Shown: piece after piece, positions 27,479 through 36,472 of the stretch
How the letters are laid out: each line of letters begins with the position of its first letter
Numbering within the stretch: the stretch's first letter is position 1
DNA from: Bacteroidales bacterium UBA1374
Lineage (GTDB): Bacteria > Bacteroidota > Bacteroidia > Bacteroidales > UBA932
NCBI GenBank assembly: GCA_002305545.1
Contig: DBRG01000004.1
Location: 62,001 to 126,000, forward strand
Length of the DNA stretch: 64,000 bases
Reading direction: 5' to 3'
Notes under the pieces: generated by a model
The model's database searches: none
Seen by the model: only the letters and a program-made list of their open reading frames with translations
What the model was told of the DNA's origin: nothing
Made by a program: the position numbers and the translations under genes

Positions 27479-27564
27479 GCTCGGGTGGTGGAATAGGTAG
27501 ACACGCAGGACTTAAAATCCTGTGGACAGTAATGTCCGTACGGGTTCGATTCCCGTCCCGAGCA
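27479..27564 (+). tRNA. tRNA-Leu (UAA anticodon)
   Basis: An 86-base class II tRNA with a long variable arm. The acceptor arms are GCTCGGG and CCCGAGC, the anticodon loop is CTTAAAA and the T-arm is CGGGTTCGATTCCCG. The discriminator is A and CCA is not encoded. No promoter box is evident in the 24 bases after the preceding terminator. Confidence 0.96.
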
Positions 27565-27603
27565 CAAAAAGGCTCCCAAGTAAAATCTCAAAAAGCCCGC
27601 CTC

Positions 27604-28020
27604 ATGAAAAAAGCGATCGCCCGCTATCTTGTCTTAGCGTTTGTTACTGTAATTTTTGCCACTTGTACTCCAAAAGACCAGGTTGATATTGACAACCTGC
27701 CCGAGTACCAGGCTTATGGAGTGTACAACAATGCCACAACCCTGTTCTCTTACAGGCAGTATGAAGACCAGTGGAGCGTACTTACCTATGAAACGAGTTA
27801 CAGTTTCAGGATCCAGAATTACGATCAGAAACAAGTGCTGACCATTTCTTCTATTCCCCGCTCTGTTCAAAAAGGGGCAACTTTCACCATTGATGTCGCC
27901 GTCTATGGCATTGACAACATCACCCCGGGTGTAAAGACCGTGACAGCCGTAAGAAAAAATGACAACCGTCTGTTGTTGCTCGACCAGGAAAATGAGATCA
28001 GTTACCATGTTTTCAATTAG
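27604..28020 (+). CDS. Small lipoprotein partner of the M6 protease, unknown function
   Basis: A 138-residue lipoprotein with signal MKKAIARYLVLAFVTVIFATC (Cys21). The mature part is rich in beta-strand-like sequence and ends in DQENEISYHVFN; no family is recognised. The start was chosen at the first ATG outside the tRNA-Leu gene. It ends 6 bases before the M6 metalloprotease start, so the two are probably co-translated. An inhibitor, chaperone or surface partner for the protease are possible roles, all inferred from position only. Confidence 0.7.
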   Translation: MKKAIARYLVLAFVTVIFATCTPKDQVDIDNLPEYQAYGVYNNATTLFSYRQYEDQWSVLTYETSYSFRIQNYDQKQVLTISSIPRSVQKGATFTIDVAVYGIDNITPGVKTVTAVRKNDNRLLLLDQENEISYHVFN

Positions 28021-28026
28021 TGCGTT

Positions 28027-31000
28027 ATGAAAAAGGTTTTCTCAATAGTGTTGCTACTCGGTTGCCTGTTGGCCGGGTTCACCCAGCATGCCTATGCCGT
28101 GAAGGCTTATCCATATTCCACAAAGGTTACGCTCCCCGACGGTTCTGTCATCACCATCCAGAAACACGGCGATGAATTCCTGAACTGGACCACCAGCGGA
28201 GGCCGCCTGGTAACACAGCGAGCCGATGGTTTTTATTACCTGGCGCAATTTTCCTCCCAGGGAATCGTTCAGGCCACCGCATCCCGGGTGCGGCCGGCAG
28301 CAGCGCCGCAAGGGATTTCCACCATAACTCCGCCTGCAGCCGCTTATGAAAGGGCCAGGGCAAGAAGGGAGGATTTTGCCAGGACATTTTCCGGCAGGAG
28401 CCATTTGTCCCGGTTGAACAAAGCGGCTTCAGCTACACCGGCTTCCCTGCGGTCCATTTCTTCCGGCAGCAAAAAGTTCCTGACCATCCTGGTGCAGTTC
28501 ACTGATACGACTTTTACCTCGGTAAGTCCCCAAAGTGACTTTTTCAATTTGCTGAACCTGGATGGTTATGCCGTGAACGGGGCCACAGGTTCTGCCTGGA
28601 ATTATTTCCGGGAGAACTCTTCCGAGACGTTTGACCCGCAGTTTGATGTGGTTGGGCCTGTAACCTTGTCTCGTAACATGGCTTATTATGGAGCCAATGA
28701 TGGGGAAGATGATATACGGCCCAGGGAAATGGTGGTCGAGGCAGTGGACCTGGCGGACCAGCTGGGGGTGGATTTTTCGCAATACGACAACGACGGTGAC
28801 GGGTACATAGATAATATTTTCATCTATTATGCAGGATACAACGAAGCCGAAGGAGGCCCTGATGATTCCATCTGGCCGCATGCATGGGGCATATACAACC
28901 AAAGAACCGTAGACGGGGTCAAAACCGGGAGTTATGCCTGCTCTTCCGAATTAAAGGGATCTTCGGGAAGCACCATGGCGGGAATAGGGACCTTTTGCCA
29001 TGAATTCGGACACGTTATAGGATTGCCCGATTTTTACGACACAGACTATGAAGATAATGGAGAAGCCCTGGGACTGGGATCCTTTTCCCTGATGTCCAAT
29101 GGCAATTATAATAATAACGGCAGAACCCCGCCTTACCTGACCTCCATAGAACGGGACCTGCTGGGCTGGTTTGACAATGAACCCGGGGTAATTGATGAGG
29201 AAGGCGATTACTCTTTAAATCCTGTCACGGGAAATGTTTGTTACGTGAGCGAAACCACCAATGATGGGGAAACTTTTCTTTATGAATACAGGAAACAAGC
29301 GGGGTGGGATACCTATATACCTTCCGGTCTGCTCATTTATCATATAGACAAGTCTGATAACCTGGTGGGAGGGAAAACGGCAGCCGCCCGATGGAACGAC
29401 TGGGACGGCATCAATGCATATGCTTCGCACCAGTGTTGCGATTTGATCGAAGCCGTATATCCTGAATCTGCAGTACTAAACAACGCCCAGGTTCCATTCC
29501 CGGGCAGTACGAACAATACTTCTTTCACCGGTGCTTCTTCCCCGGCAGCCGTGGATCATGCCGGGAACCGTACCGGAACCGATTTGACTAACATTGTCAA
29601 TACAGGGGACATCGCGACATTTACAGTGGTTAATAGTAATGAGCTGATAATCAATGGTGTGGTTTCCGATCCAGAGGGGGATCCGGTTGCTAATGCCACT
29701 GTGACCCTTTCGTATGAGGCATCTGACGGTATTTCCCCGACTGACGCACCGGAAGGATACCCTGCAGGCCGAGGCAGTATCAAAACTTCGCCAAAAAGAG
29801 TACTGGAGCAGGTTTCCCAAATGACAACCGATGCCCAGGGAGCTTATAGTTTCACAACCGAGACCGCACCGGGCCAGTATATTGTAACAGTTAGCAAACA
29901 GGATTACCATCCTGCAGAGAAGGAAGCCAGTGGAGTCAATCCGGGAACCGCACAACTGAATTTCACCCTGTATCCGATAGTACAGATCACAGGAGATGTC
30001 CTTAAAAAACACAATGACTGGGAAGGCAGCAGCGTAGGTTTCGGGCAGCCAGGCGGAACCATTTATGGGGCAGTAGGGTTTTCGGCAGAAGAACTGGTTC
30101 AATGCCAAGGGAAAAGGATAAAGACCGTATCCTTCCAGCTGAGCGGCACCACGGCAGCAGAAGCCGGAATTTTTGTTACCATGGGTTCTGAGGTGGTGCT
30201 GAACCGCAAGGTGAACAACCTGGTTTTTGGAACCACGATGACTGTGGATGTGAGTGCCGATGAACTGATCATACCGGAGGGCCAACTGGTGAAAATAGGT
30301 TGTTATGTCAAAGACAGCGATGATGGCTATCCCATTGCCATAGATGAAGGCCCCATGGTTCCTATGGGTGGATATGCTTCTGATGCTATTGACGGGCTGA
30401 CCGAACCCTGGTCGCTGGATTATAATATCCTGGTATCGGCAACGGTAGAAGAGGTTCCCATCCCGGAAACAGTCTTCAGTGGAACGGTGACCGATGAGCA
30501 GGGCGTGGCTGCAGCAGGGGTTACCATGTCCCTGTTTTACGATAGCACAGCCGCGACCAGCCCGGTCAATACAACGGGGTTGATCAAGCAGTCCGGACCC
30601 TTCAGGACCTCTCCCCTTAGGACAGGAACATTGATCACCACTGTGGTGACAGATCAGGATGGAGACTACACCTTCACCACAGAGAGCAGGGAAACAGGGA
30701 TTTTTATCATAGAGGCCTCTAAGACAGGTTTTTATCAGGCAGCGCGGCAGTTCCCGGCCAACCAGTCCGGAACGGTCACAGTCGATTTTACCATGATTCC
30801 TGTGGTAAATGCCGGCAACGGGGTACTGAAAAAGCACGGTCTCTGGACCACGAATATCGGATCAGGAACACCGGGAGAGACCATCTATGGAGCGGTGGGA
30901 TTCTCGGCCCAGGAAATAGAACCCTACGAAGGTTTTGTGGTCAATACGATATCCTGCCTGGTTAACGGTTCGTCGGCCGACGAAGTGGGTGTTTTTGCAT

Positions 31001-31560
31001 GCATAGACCAGGAATATGTTTTAATCCAGGTTGTGAGCAACCCGTCTTTCGGGACCCTGATGAATGTAGATGTGAGCGGACAGGAGCTGGTCATTCCGGC
31101 CGGAAAACCGGTACAATTCGGTTATTATGTAAAAGGGAGCGATTCCGGGTATCCTTTGGCGGGCGATGACGGGCCCATGGTCCCGATGGGCGGTTATGCC
31201 CGTTTTACCATGGGAGCATTTTCGACCGACTGGAAAGAACAGTATGATCTGGACCACAACATCATGATTTCGGCAACAGTGGGACCACGGGATAACCAGC
31301 TGTTTTCCTCGGGTTATTTCATGATAAAACATCCCGATAAATCATATAAAAAAGGGGATACATTCAGGTTTGAACTGAACGACTCTCCGTTGGTTGAAGG
31401 AGTGACCAGACCCTCCGCCGTGCAATGGTACTTCGATGGAAATGCATACAATGCGACCGATGTGATTACCCTGACCGCAGGCAGTCATACCATCATGGTG
31501 GTCCTTACATTTGCTGATTACTCACAGACAATTGTTAAGGAAATCCTTGTAGGCGAGTGA
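28027..31560 (+). CDS. Secreted M6-family metalloprotease with duplicated C-terminal modules
   Basis: A 1177-residue exported protein (signal ends QHAYA). The zinc site HEFGHVIGLPDFYD is at residues 325-338 and has the extended H-E-x-x-H-x-x-G-x-x-D form of M6 (immune inhibitor A-like) proteases. After the catalytic part, a carboxypeptidase-regulatory-like domain plus a beta-rich domain occurs twice with a period of about 274 residues. The markers are LKKHNDWEG near 658 and LKKHGLWTT near 932, each followed by a TIYGAVGFSA block. The C-terminus (FMIKHPDKSYKKG onward) is unlike either repeat. Extracellular protein degradation is the expected job. Confidence 0.9.
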   Translation: MKKVFSIVLLLGCLLAGFTQHAYAVKAYPYSTKVTLPDGSVITIQKHGDEFLNWTTSGGRLVTQRADGFYYLAQFSSQGIVQATASRVRPAAAPQGISTITPPAAAYERARARREDFARTFSGRSHLSRLNKAASATPASLRSISSGSKKFLTILVQFTDTTFTSVSPQSDFFNLLNLDGYAVNGATGSAWNYFRENSSETFDPQFDVVGPVTLSRNMAYYGANDGEDDIRPREMVVEAVDLADQLGVDFSQYDNDGDGYIDNIFIYYAGYNEAEGGPDDSIWPHAWGIYNQRTVDGVKTGSYACSSELKGSSGSTMAGIGTFCHEFGHVIGLPDFYDTDYEDNGEALGLGSFSLMSNGNYNNNGRTPPYLTSIERDLLGWFDNEPGVIDEEGDYSLNPVTGNVCYVSETTNDGETFLYEYRKQAGWDTYIPSGLLIYHIDKSDNLVGGKTAAARWNDWDGINAYASHQCCDLIEAVYPESAVLNNAQVPFPGSTNNTSFTGASSPAAVDHAGNRTGTDLTNIVNTGDIATFTVVNSNELIINGVVSDPEGDPVANATVTLSYEASDGISPTDAPEGYPAGRGSIKTSPKRVLEQVSQMTTDAQGAYSFTTETAPGQYIVTVSKQDYHPAEKEASGVNPGTAQLNFTLYPIVQITGDVLKKHNDWEGSSVGFGQPGGTIYGAVGFSAEELVQCQGKRIKTVSFQLSGTTAAEAGIFVTMGSEVVLNRKVNNLVFGTTMTVDVSADELIIPEGQLVKIGCYVKDSDDGYPIAIDEGPMVPMGGYASDAIDGLTEPWSLDYNILVSATVEEVPIPETVFSGTVTDEQGVAAAGVTMSLFYDSTAATSPVNTTGLIKQSGPFRTSPLRTGTLITTVVTDQDGDYTFTTESRETGIFIIEASKTGFYQAARQFPANQSGTVTVDFTMIPVVNAGNGVLKKHGLWTTNIGSGTPGETIYGAVGFSAQEIEPYEGFVVNTISCLVNGSSADEVGVFACIDQEYVLIQVVSNPSFGTLMNVDVSGQELVIPAGKPVQFGYYVKGSDSGYPLAGDDGPMVPMGGYARFTMGAFSTDWKEQYDLDHNIMISATVGPRDNQLFSSGYFMIKHPDKSYKKGDTFRFELNDSPLVEGVTRPSAVQWYFDGNAYNATDVITLTAGSHTIMVVLTFADYSQTIVKEILVGE

Positions 31561-31592
31561 TCATCACTTTTTCTGCGTCTCCAGGAATTTTG

Positions 31593-31600
31593 TATTTTTG
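31593..31600 (+). promoter_or_regulatory. -7 promoter box of fhs
   Basis: TATTTTTG matches TAnnTTTG and lies 17 bases ahead of the fhs ATG, just after the M6 protease stop codon. Confidence 0.5.
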
Positions 31601-31617
31601 AGAAAAACAATACTGAT

Positions 31618-33285
31618 ATGAAGACAGATATTGAAATTTCCCATCAATACCGGATGCTGGATATCAGAGACGTGGCCGCCAATGCCGGGATTGCCTGTGA
31701 TGATTTGAATCTGTACGGGAATTACATGGCAAAAGTTCCTGCCGGCCATATAGATGAAGACAAGGTAAAAGACAGCCATCTGATCCTGGTGACAGCCATC
31801 ACCCCGACCAAGGCAGGTGTGGGTAAAACCACCGTTTCCATAGGCTTGTCAATGGGGCTGAATCATATTGGCAAAAAAGCGATCGTTGCCCTACGCGAAC
31901 CTTCCCTGGGACCCTGTTTCGGGATGAAGGGAGGGGCAGCCGGAGGCGGTTATGCGCAGGTGGTTCCCATGGAAGACATAAACCTGCATTTTACCGGGGA
32001 TTTCCATGCGGTCACAACGGCCAACAACATGATCTCGGCTTTACTCGAGAACCATTTGTTCCACAACCAGAGAAACGGATCATGCCTGAGGGAGATTGCC
32101 TGGAAGAGGGTGCTGGATGTGAACGACCGTACCCTGAGGGCCATTATCTCGGGGGTGGGGGGAAAGACCAACGGCATAACCCGTGCTACGGGATTTGACA
32201 TAACGGCGGCTTCTGAGATCATGGCCATCTTGTGCCTGTCCAAAGACCTGGACGATCTGAAACAAAGGATAGGGCGCATTATCCTGGGGTATGGCCACGA
32301 TGGATCCCCGTTCTACGTGAACAACATGGGTGTGGCAGGGGCTATCGCCATTCTGCTTAAAGATGCCATTCATCCCAACCTGGTACAAACGCTTGCAGGT
32401 ACCCCGGCTTTTGTGCACGGGGGACCGTTCGCAAACATTGCCCACGGGTGCAATTCGCTGGTGGCCACTAAAATGGCAATGACACATGCAGATTATGTGG
32501 TGACCGAGGCCGGATTTGGGGCCGATCTGGGGGCCGAAAAATTTTTCAACATCAAATGCCGAAAAGGGGGCCTGCAACCCAAACTGACTGTTTTGGTTGC
32601 CACTTTGCAGGGACTTAAAATGCACGGAGGCCAGGACCTTTCCAAATTGACTGAAAAGAATCCGGGAAACGTGACCAATGGTTTGGCCAACCTGGAGAAA
32701 CATGTTGCCAACCTCCGGTCCTTTGGACAGAATATTGTAGTGGCGTTAAACCATTACGAATCCGATACGGAAGAAGAAATCACACTGGTGCGGGAACGTT
32801 GCCGGGAGCTGGATGTGGCATTTGCAGTGAACGATGCGTATGCACTGGGAGCACGGGGAGCTGCAGCACTGGCCTCGGCTGTGGTGGACGTTATAGAAAG
32901 CAAACCATCCAAGCCACTGGTATTCACTTACCGGGATGATGATTCCATTGAACAAAAAATCTGGAAGATTGCACACAACATCTATGGGGCGCGTAACGTG
33001 TTTTATTATGAAACGGCCAGAGAAAGCATGGAAAAGATCCGGGAACTGGGTCTGGGTCATTATCCTGTCTGCATAGCAAAGACACAATTTTCTTTTTCTA
33101 CCGATCCCAAGGCTTACGGGGTAGCCCGTGACTTTGAAATGAACATACACGATCTGATCATCAATAATGGGGCCGGCATGATTGTGGCCATTGCCGGGGA
33201 TATATTACGGATGCCCGGCCTTCCCAAAAAACCGCAGGCCGTGTTTATGGATATCAACGACGGGGTGATCACTGGCCTAAGCTAG
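31618..33285 (+). CDS. fhs: Formate--tetrahydrofolate ligase
   Basis: A 555-residue enzyme that makes 10-formyl-THF from formate, THF and ATP. The P-loop-like TPTKAGVGKTT lies near residue 63, followed by the signatures REPSLGPCFGMKGGAAGGGY and FTGDFHAV. The VTEAGFGADLGAEKF block near residue 295 is also typical. The length fits the family. It stands alone with its own promoter and converges with the M48 gene, leaving 7 bases between them. Confidence 0.97.
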   Translation: MKTDIEISHQYRMLDIRDVAANAGIACDDLNLYGNYMAKVPAGHIDEDKVKDSHLILVTAITPTKAGVGKTTVSIGLSMGLNHIGKKAIVALREPSLGPCFGMKGGAAGGGYAQVVPMEDINLHFTGDFHAVTTANNMISALLENHLFHNQRNGSCLREIAWKRVLDVNDRTLRAIISGVGGKTNGITRATGFDITAASEIMAILCLSKDLDDLKQRIGRIILGYGHDGSPFYVNNMGVAGAIAILLKDAIHPNLVQTLAGTPAFVHGGPFANIAHGCNSLVATKMAMTHADYVVTEAGFGADLGAEKFFNIKCRKGGLQPKLTVLVATLQGLKMHGGQDLSKLTEKNPGNVTNGLANLEKHVANLRSFGQNIVVALNHYESDTEEEITLVRERCRELDVAFAVNDAYALGARGAAALASAVVDVIESKPSKPLVFTYRDDDSIEQKIWKIAHNIYGARNVFYYETARESMEKIRELGLGHYPVCIAKTQFSFSTDPKAYGVARDFEMNIHDLIINNGAGMIVAIAGDILRMPGLPKKPQAVFMDINDGVITGLS

Positions 33286-33292
33286 AACGGCA

Positions 33293-34111
33293 TTATTTAA
33301 ATTCCGGATCCCGGTAGTATTTTGCCGCCTCGTCCAGGCTTTCGGATATGGCGGCAATCCTTTTGACATCTGACGGGTGTGTGCTTAGAAAATCAAAGGA
33401 GGATGACTTCTGGTCACCCATCATTTTTTCCCAGAACAAAGGGGTCTGGTAAATGTCGTAACCAGCCAGAGCCATGATATACAGGCCTATGCGGTCTGCT
33501 TCGTATTCATGTTTGCGGGAGAATGGCAAAACCACCCCCACGTTGCTGCCAAAGGCAAAAGCCTGGGCAAAAAGCTCCACCGTCTGGGCGTTTTGTCCGT
33601 ATTTTGTCTGGCTGAATACCTGTGTGGCGATTTGTCCGGCAGACTGCAGCAACGCCTGCTGGCTCATGCGTTCATTCCCGTGCCGGGCCACAGCATGCCC
33701 CATCTCGTGACCGATGACTATGGCCAGGTGGTTCGGATTGTCCGCAAACTGAAGGATTCCTTCAAAGAGTACAATCTTTCCGTTAGGCAGGCAGAATGCG
33801 TTAACCGAAGGATCCTTCACCAGCCTGAACTCCCAGTTCAATCCGCTAAGATAATCCTGTTGCCCGATCCCGACCAGGTACGATGTAAGTGCCGTCACCA
33901 TTTTTTCTCCCACCGAGCGAACCATTTCCGTATGTTGTTTATCGCCCGAGATCACCGCTGTTTTGAGGAACTCGGCATAGGATTCTTCAGAAAGAGCCGA
34001 AACAGATTCATCTGAATAAACCAGCAATTGTTGCCTGCCGGTAAAAGCTGCCGTGCCACATGAATTGAGCACGATCATGACAAGTAATGAAAGTACTGCA
34101 AGCTTTTTCAT
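33293..34111 (-). CDS. M48-family metalloprotease lipoprotein
   Basis: A 272-residue lipoprotein (signal ends VLNSC, Cys18). The zinc motif HEMGH is at residues 135-139 and the third ligand is in HEYEADRIG near residue 208. STHPSDVKRIAAI near the C-terminus is typical of periplasmic M48 proteases such as LoiP/BepA-like quality-control enzymes. It has its own divergent promoter. A role in outer-membrane protein quality control is the likely assignment. Confidence 0.92.
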   Translation of the reverse strand: MKKLAVLSLLVMIVLNSCGTAAFTGRQQLLVYSDESVSALSEESYAEFLKTAVISGDKQHTEMVRSVGEKMVTALTSYLVGIGQQDYLSGLNWEFRLVKDPSVNAFCLPNGKIVLFEGILQFADNPNHLAIVIGHEMGHAVARHGNERMSQQALLQSAGQIATQVFSQTKYGQNAQTVELFAQAFAFGSNVGVVLPFSRKHEYEADRIGLYIMALAGYDIYQTPLFWEKMMGDQKSSSFDFLSTHPSDVKRIAAISESLDEAAKYYRDPEFK

Positions 34112-34155
34112 ATGTAGAATAATTTGAGTACAATAAAAGAGATCTGTATATGTCT

Positions 34156-34163
34156 CAAATATA
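34156..34163 (-). promoter_or_regulatory. -7 promoter box of the M48 gene
   Basis: The minus strand reads TATATTTG, 44 bases ahead of the M48 ATG. It sits 9 bases from the opposing box at 34173, so the two promoters overlap and may compete. Confidence 0.5.
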
Positions 34164-34172
34164 ATGAATTTT

Positions 34173-34180
34173 TAACTTTG
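34173..34180 (+). promoter_or_regulatory. -7 promoter box of the DmpA-type peptidase
   Basis: TAACTTTG, the commonest form of the box in this window, is 22 bases ahead of the peptidase ATG. Confidence 0.6.
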
Positions 34181-34202
34181 TCTTTACATCAATAATTCAA
34201 TC

Positions 34203-35510
34203 ATGAAGCATTTCTCCCTATTGTTTATCGTCTCTGTTTTTATTTTATCGGCACCTGCAAGCACTCAGGCACAAAGTCACGGGCCATACGATGCTGCCCA
34301 TAATCTTGGTGAAAGCGCTTTTCAAAATCCCTTAGCAAGTGTCTCGGCAAAGCGTCCCCGGATGCGGGATTACGGGATCCGGACCGGTGTCATGCAACCC
34401 GGACCGCTGAATGCTATTACCGATGTGAAAGGGGTGTCTGTGGGGCATGTCACCCTTGTGGAAGGAGACAGTGTCCGTACAGGGGTGACAGCCATTATCC
34501 CCCATCCGGGCAATATATTCAGAGAAAAAGTGCCTGCCGCTTTCTGGGCAGGAAACGGATTTGGCAAACTGGCAGGATCCACACAGATTAAGGAACTGGG
34601 CAATATCGAGACCCCGGTAATCCTCACCAATACCCTGTCGGTGTCTGCCGGTGTTGAAGGATTGGTCACCTATACGCTGGAGCGGTCAGGCAACGGGGAT
34701 GTACAGTCTGTCAACGCTGTGGTGGGGGAAACAAATGACGGGGAACTGAATGATATACGGGGCCGCCATGTAAAGGCTGCACACATACTGGATGCGTTGA
34801 AAAAAGCTGCCCCGGGACCGGTAGCCGAGGGAAACGTAGGTGCCGGAACGGGGACGGTCTGCTTTGGATTCAAAGGGGGAATCGGCACGGCAAGCCGGAT
34901 TTTGCCTCAAAGTCTGGGCGGTTATACCGTGGGGGTGCTGGTCCAGACCAATTTCGGAGGCGTGCTGCAGATTGCCGGAGTGAATGTGGGAGAGCGCCTC
35001 GGCCGGTATTCTTACAAAAAACAGATTGAAGAACAAATCCGGGGAAAGAAGTCAGTTCAGAGCTCACCGGGACAGCAAGCTCCTGCAGGCAGGCCGGATG
35101 ATATCACCCCGGACGGTTCCTGCATGATAGTCATTATCACGGATGCTCCTTTGAACGAGCGAAACCTGGAGCGCATGGCCAAACGGGGAATGATGGGACT
35201 TGCACGTACCGGAGGCATTGCTTCAAACGGCAGCGGGGACTATGTGCTTGCGCTGTCCGTCGCTCCGGGGAACCTGATACGGGAATATGCCTCTGCAACG
35301 GAACCTTATTCGCCTACCTATACACCCACCTACCTGCACAACAATGAATGCACGGCCCTGTTCATGGCTGCGATAGAAGCGGTGGAAGAAGCCATCCTCA
35401 ATTCACTCTTTGCCGCCGAAACTATGACCGGCAAAGACAACCGTAGAGTTGAAGCCCTCCCGGTGGAAAAAGTGGTAAAGTTGTTCCCCCTTATAACGGA
35501 TGTAGAGTAA
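34203..35510 (+). CDS. Exported P1-family (DmpA-like) aminopeptidase
   Basis: A 435-residue protein with a signal peptide (ends ASTQAQ). The DmpA fold begins at RMRDYGIRTGVM, with GPLNAITDVKGVSVGH, FWAGNGFGKLAG and ETNDG blocks. The self-processing site is Gly305-Ser306 in DGSCMIVI, where Ser306 would become the N-terminal nucleophile. Family members release N-terminal L- or D-residues or hydrolyse esters. The residues around 285-300 form a short Ser/Pro/Gln-rich linker before the cleavage site. It lies upstream of the exported flavin-barrel gene. Confidence 0.9.
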   Translation: MKHFSLLFIVSVFILSAPASTQAQSHGPYDAAHNLGESAFQNPLASVSAKRPRMRDYGIRTGVMQPGPLNAITDVKGVSVGHVTLVEGDSVRTGVTAIIPHPGNIFREKVPAAFWAGNGFGKLAGSTQIKELGNIETPVILTNTLSVSAGVEGLVTYTLERSGNGDVQSVNAVVGETNDGELNDIRGRHVKAAHILDALKKAAPGPVAEGNVGAGTGTVCFGFKGGIGTASRILPQSLGGYTVGVLVQTNFGGVLQIAGVNVGERLGRYSYKKQIEEQIRGKKSVQSSPGQQAPAGRPDDITPDGSCMIVIITDAPLNERNLERMAKRGMMGLARTGGIASNGSGDYVLALSVAPGNLIREYASATEPYSPTYTPTYLHNNECTALFMAAIEAVEEAILNSLFAAETMTGKDNRRVEALPVEKVVKLFPLITDVE

Positions 35511-35614
35511 GGGGCAGGCGACCGCTCCACCGTGGAAGAAATTGTGCAGCCAGTGGGTGATAGCCGTGCGTATAAACATGCTGAACCATTTTTGTTATTA
35601 ATAATCAATACGTC

Positions 35615-36124
35615 ATGAAAACAAGAATCACCTTGTTCCTGCTGTTTTCCCTGCTGACTGCAGTGGGTTTTGCCAAAGACAGGAATGCACAACAAACAAA
35701 ACAGAATCCCGAGGAAGAACAATCCATGAAAGAAGTCCATGATTTTTTAAGAACATGCGGGGTATATTACCTGGCCACGGTCGACAATGACCAGCCCCGG
35801 GTACGTCCTTTCGGAACGGCCGTCATATTCGAGCAGAAACTTTACATCCAGACCGGCCGGAAAAAGAACGTGGCCAGGCAGATGATGGCCAATCCCAAAG
35901 TGGAGATCTGCGCCTATGACGCCTCCAAGGGAACATGGCTGCGCATAGAAGCCAAAGTGGTCCCGGATGAGCGCCTGGAGGCAAAGCAATATGTTCTGGA
36001 CCAGTATCCTCAATTGAAAGGCATGTATAAGGCCGAGGACGAAAACACCCTGGTCCTTTACCTGAAAGACGTCACGGCCACCTTCAACAACTTTTCCAGC
36101 CCCGCCCGGACCGTCAAGTTCTGA
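35615..36124 (+). CDS. Pyridoxamine-5'-phosphate-oxidase-like flavin split-barrel protein with signal peptide
   Basis: A 169-residue protein. Residues about 38-160 match the PNPOx-like split barrel (FLRTCGVYYLATVDNDQPRVRPFG, then GRKKNVARQMMANPKVEICAY), which binds FMN or F420-type cofactors. It begins with a clear hydrophobic signal (MKTRITLFLLFSLLTAVGFA), unusual for this mostly cytoplasmic family. An internal ATG at 35726 (MKEVHDFLRT) would give a cytoplasmic version of normal length, so either start is possible. It follows the DmpA-like gene after 104 bases in which no other gene is seen. Confidence 0.8.
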   Translation: MKTRITLFLLFSLLTAVGFAKDRNAQQTKQNPEEEQSMKEVHDFLRTCGVYYLATVDNDQPRVRPFGTAVIFEQKLYIQTGRKKNVARQMMANPKVEICAYDASKGTWLRIEAKVVPDERLEAKQYVLDQYPQLKGMYKAEDENTLVLYLKDVTATFNNFSSPARTVKF

Positions 36125-36472
36125 GCGGTCCTTTGTTGCTTGTGCGCTCATACACCCGTGAGTATGAGGAAGTACCTCCTGTGCTCCACCCCAGAGATCA
36201 CCGTGCGGTTCTTAGAGTTGCAATACGCATTTACAGCAAGGTCCCTGCACCACTAAGCACAGGGAGCTTTTTTTTGTACGCCGAGGCTCCCTGTGCTTAG
36301 TGGTGTCAGCGACCGCTCTCCTCGGCAAAAAAGGTTCGCACTGCAAACAGAGGTCTTTCCGGAAACAGAGGTCTTCCTGTAAACAGAGTTCTCCGCGCAA
36401 AGAAAGTTCTCACTTCAAACAAGTTGAACCTCAGTGGGAGTTAACCACTCTGATCCCGACATGAGAACGTGA
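36125..36472. other. Gene-free stretch downstream of the RAYT gene
   Basis: No credible coding frame is present. The stretch holds the perfect inverted repeat described separately, plus GAGCGGTC at 36123-36130 facing GACCGCTC at 36311-36318. The bases from 36320 to 36420 repeat short AAACAGAGGTCTTCC-like phrases two to three times. Confidence 0.6.
36240..36314 (-). repeat. REP-like hairpin A (perfect 20-bp arms)
   Basis: The arms at 36248-36267 and 36286-36305 are perfectly complementary over 20 bases. Read on the minus strand the unit is GGTCGCTGA, arm, CCTCGGC plus an A-run as loop, arm, then CAGGGACC. The same outer ends and loop recur at 37886, 55486 and 56036 with different arms. It lies beyond the 3' end of the transposase gene and is inverted relative to hairpin B. 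Confidence 0.85.

Noticed and set aside
29476..30837. A 453-codon open frame antisense to the M6 protease
   Set aside because: It mirrors a strongly supported gene with zinc motif and domain repeats, and its own translation lacks any recognisable domain or signal.
36248..36305. The perfect 20-bp inverted repeat as a simple terminator
   Set aside because: There is no T-run after either arm, and the same ends and loop occur in three other places with different arms, so a mobile hairpin explains it better.
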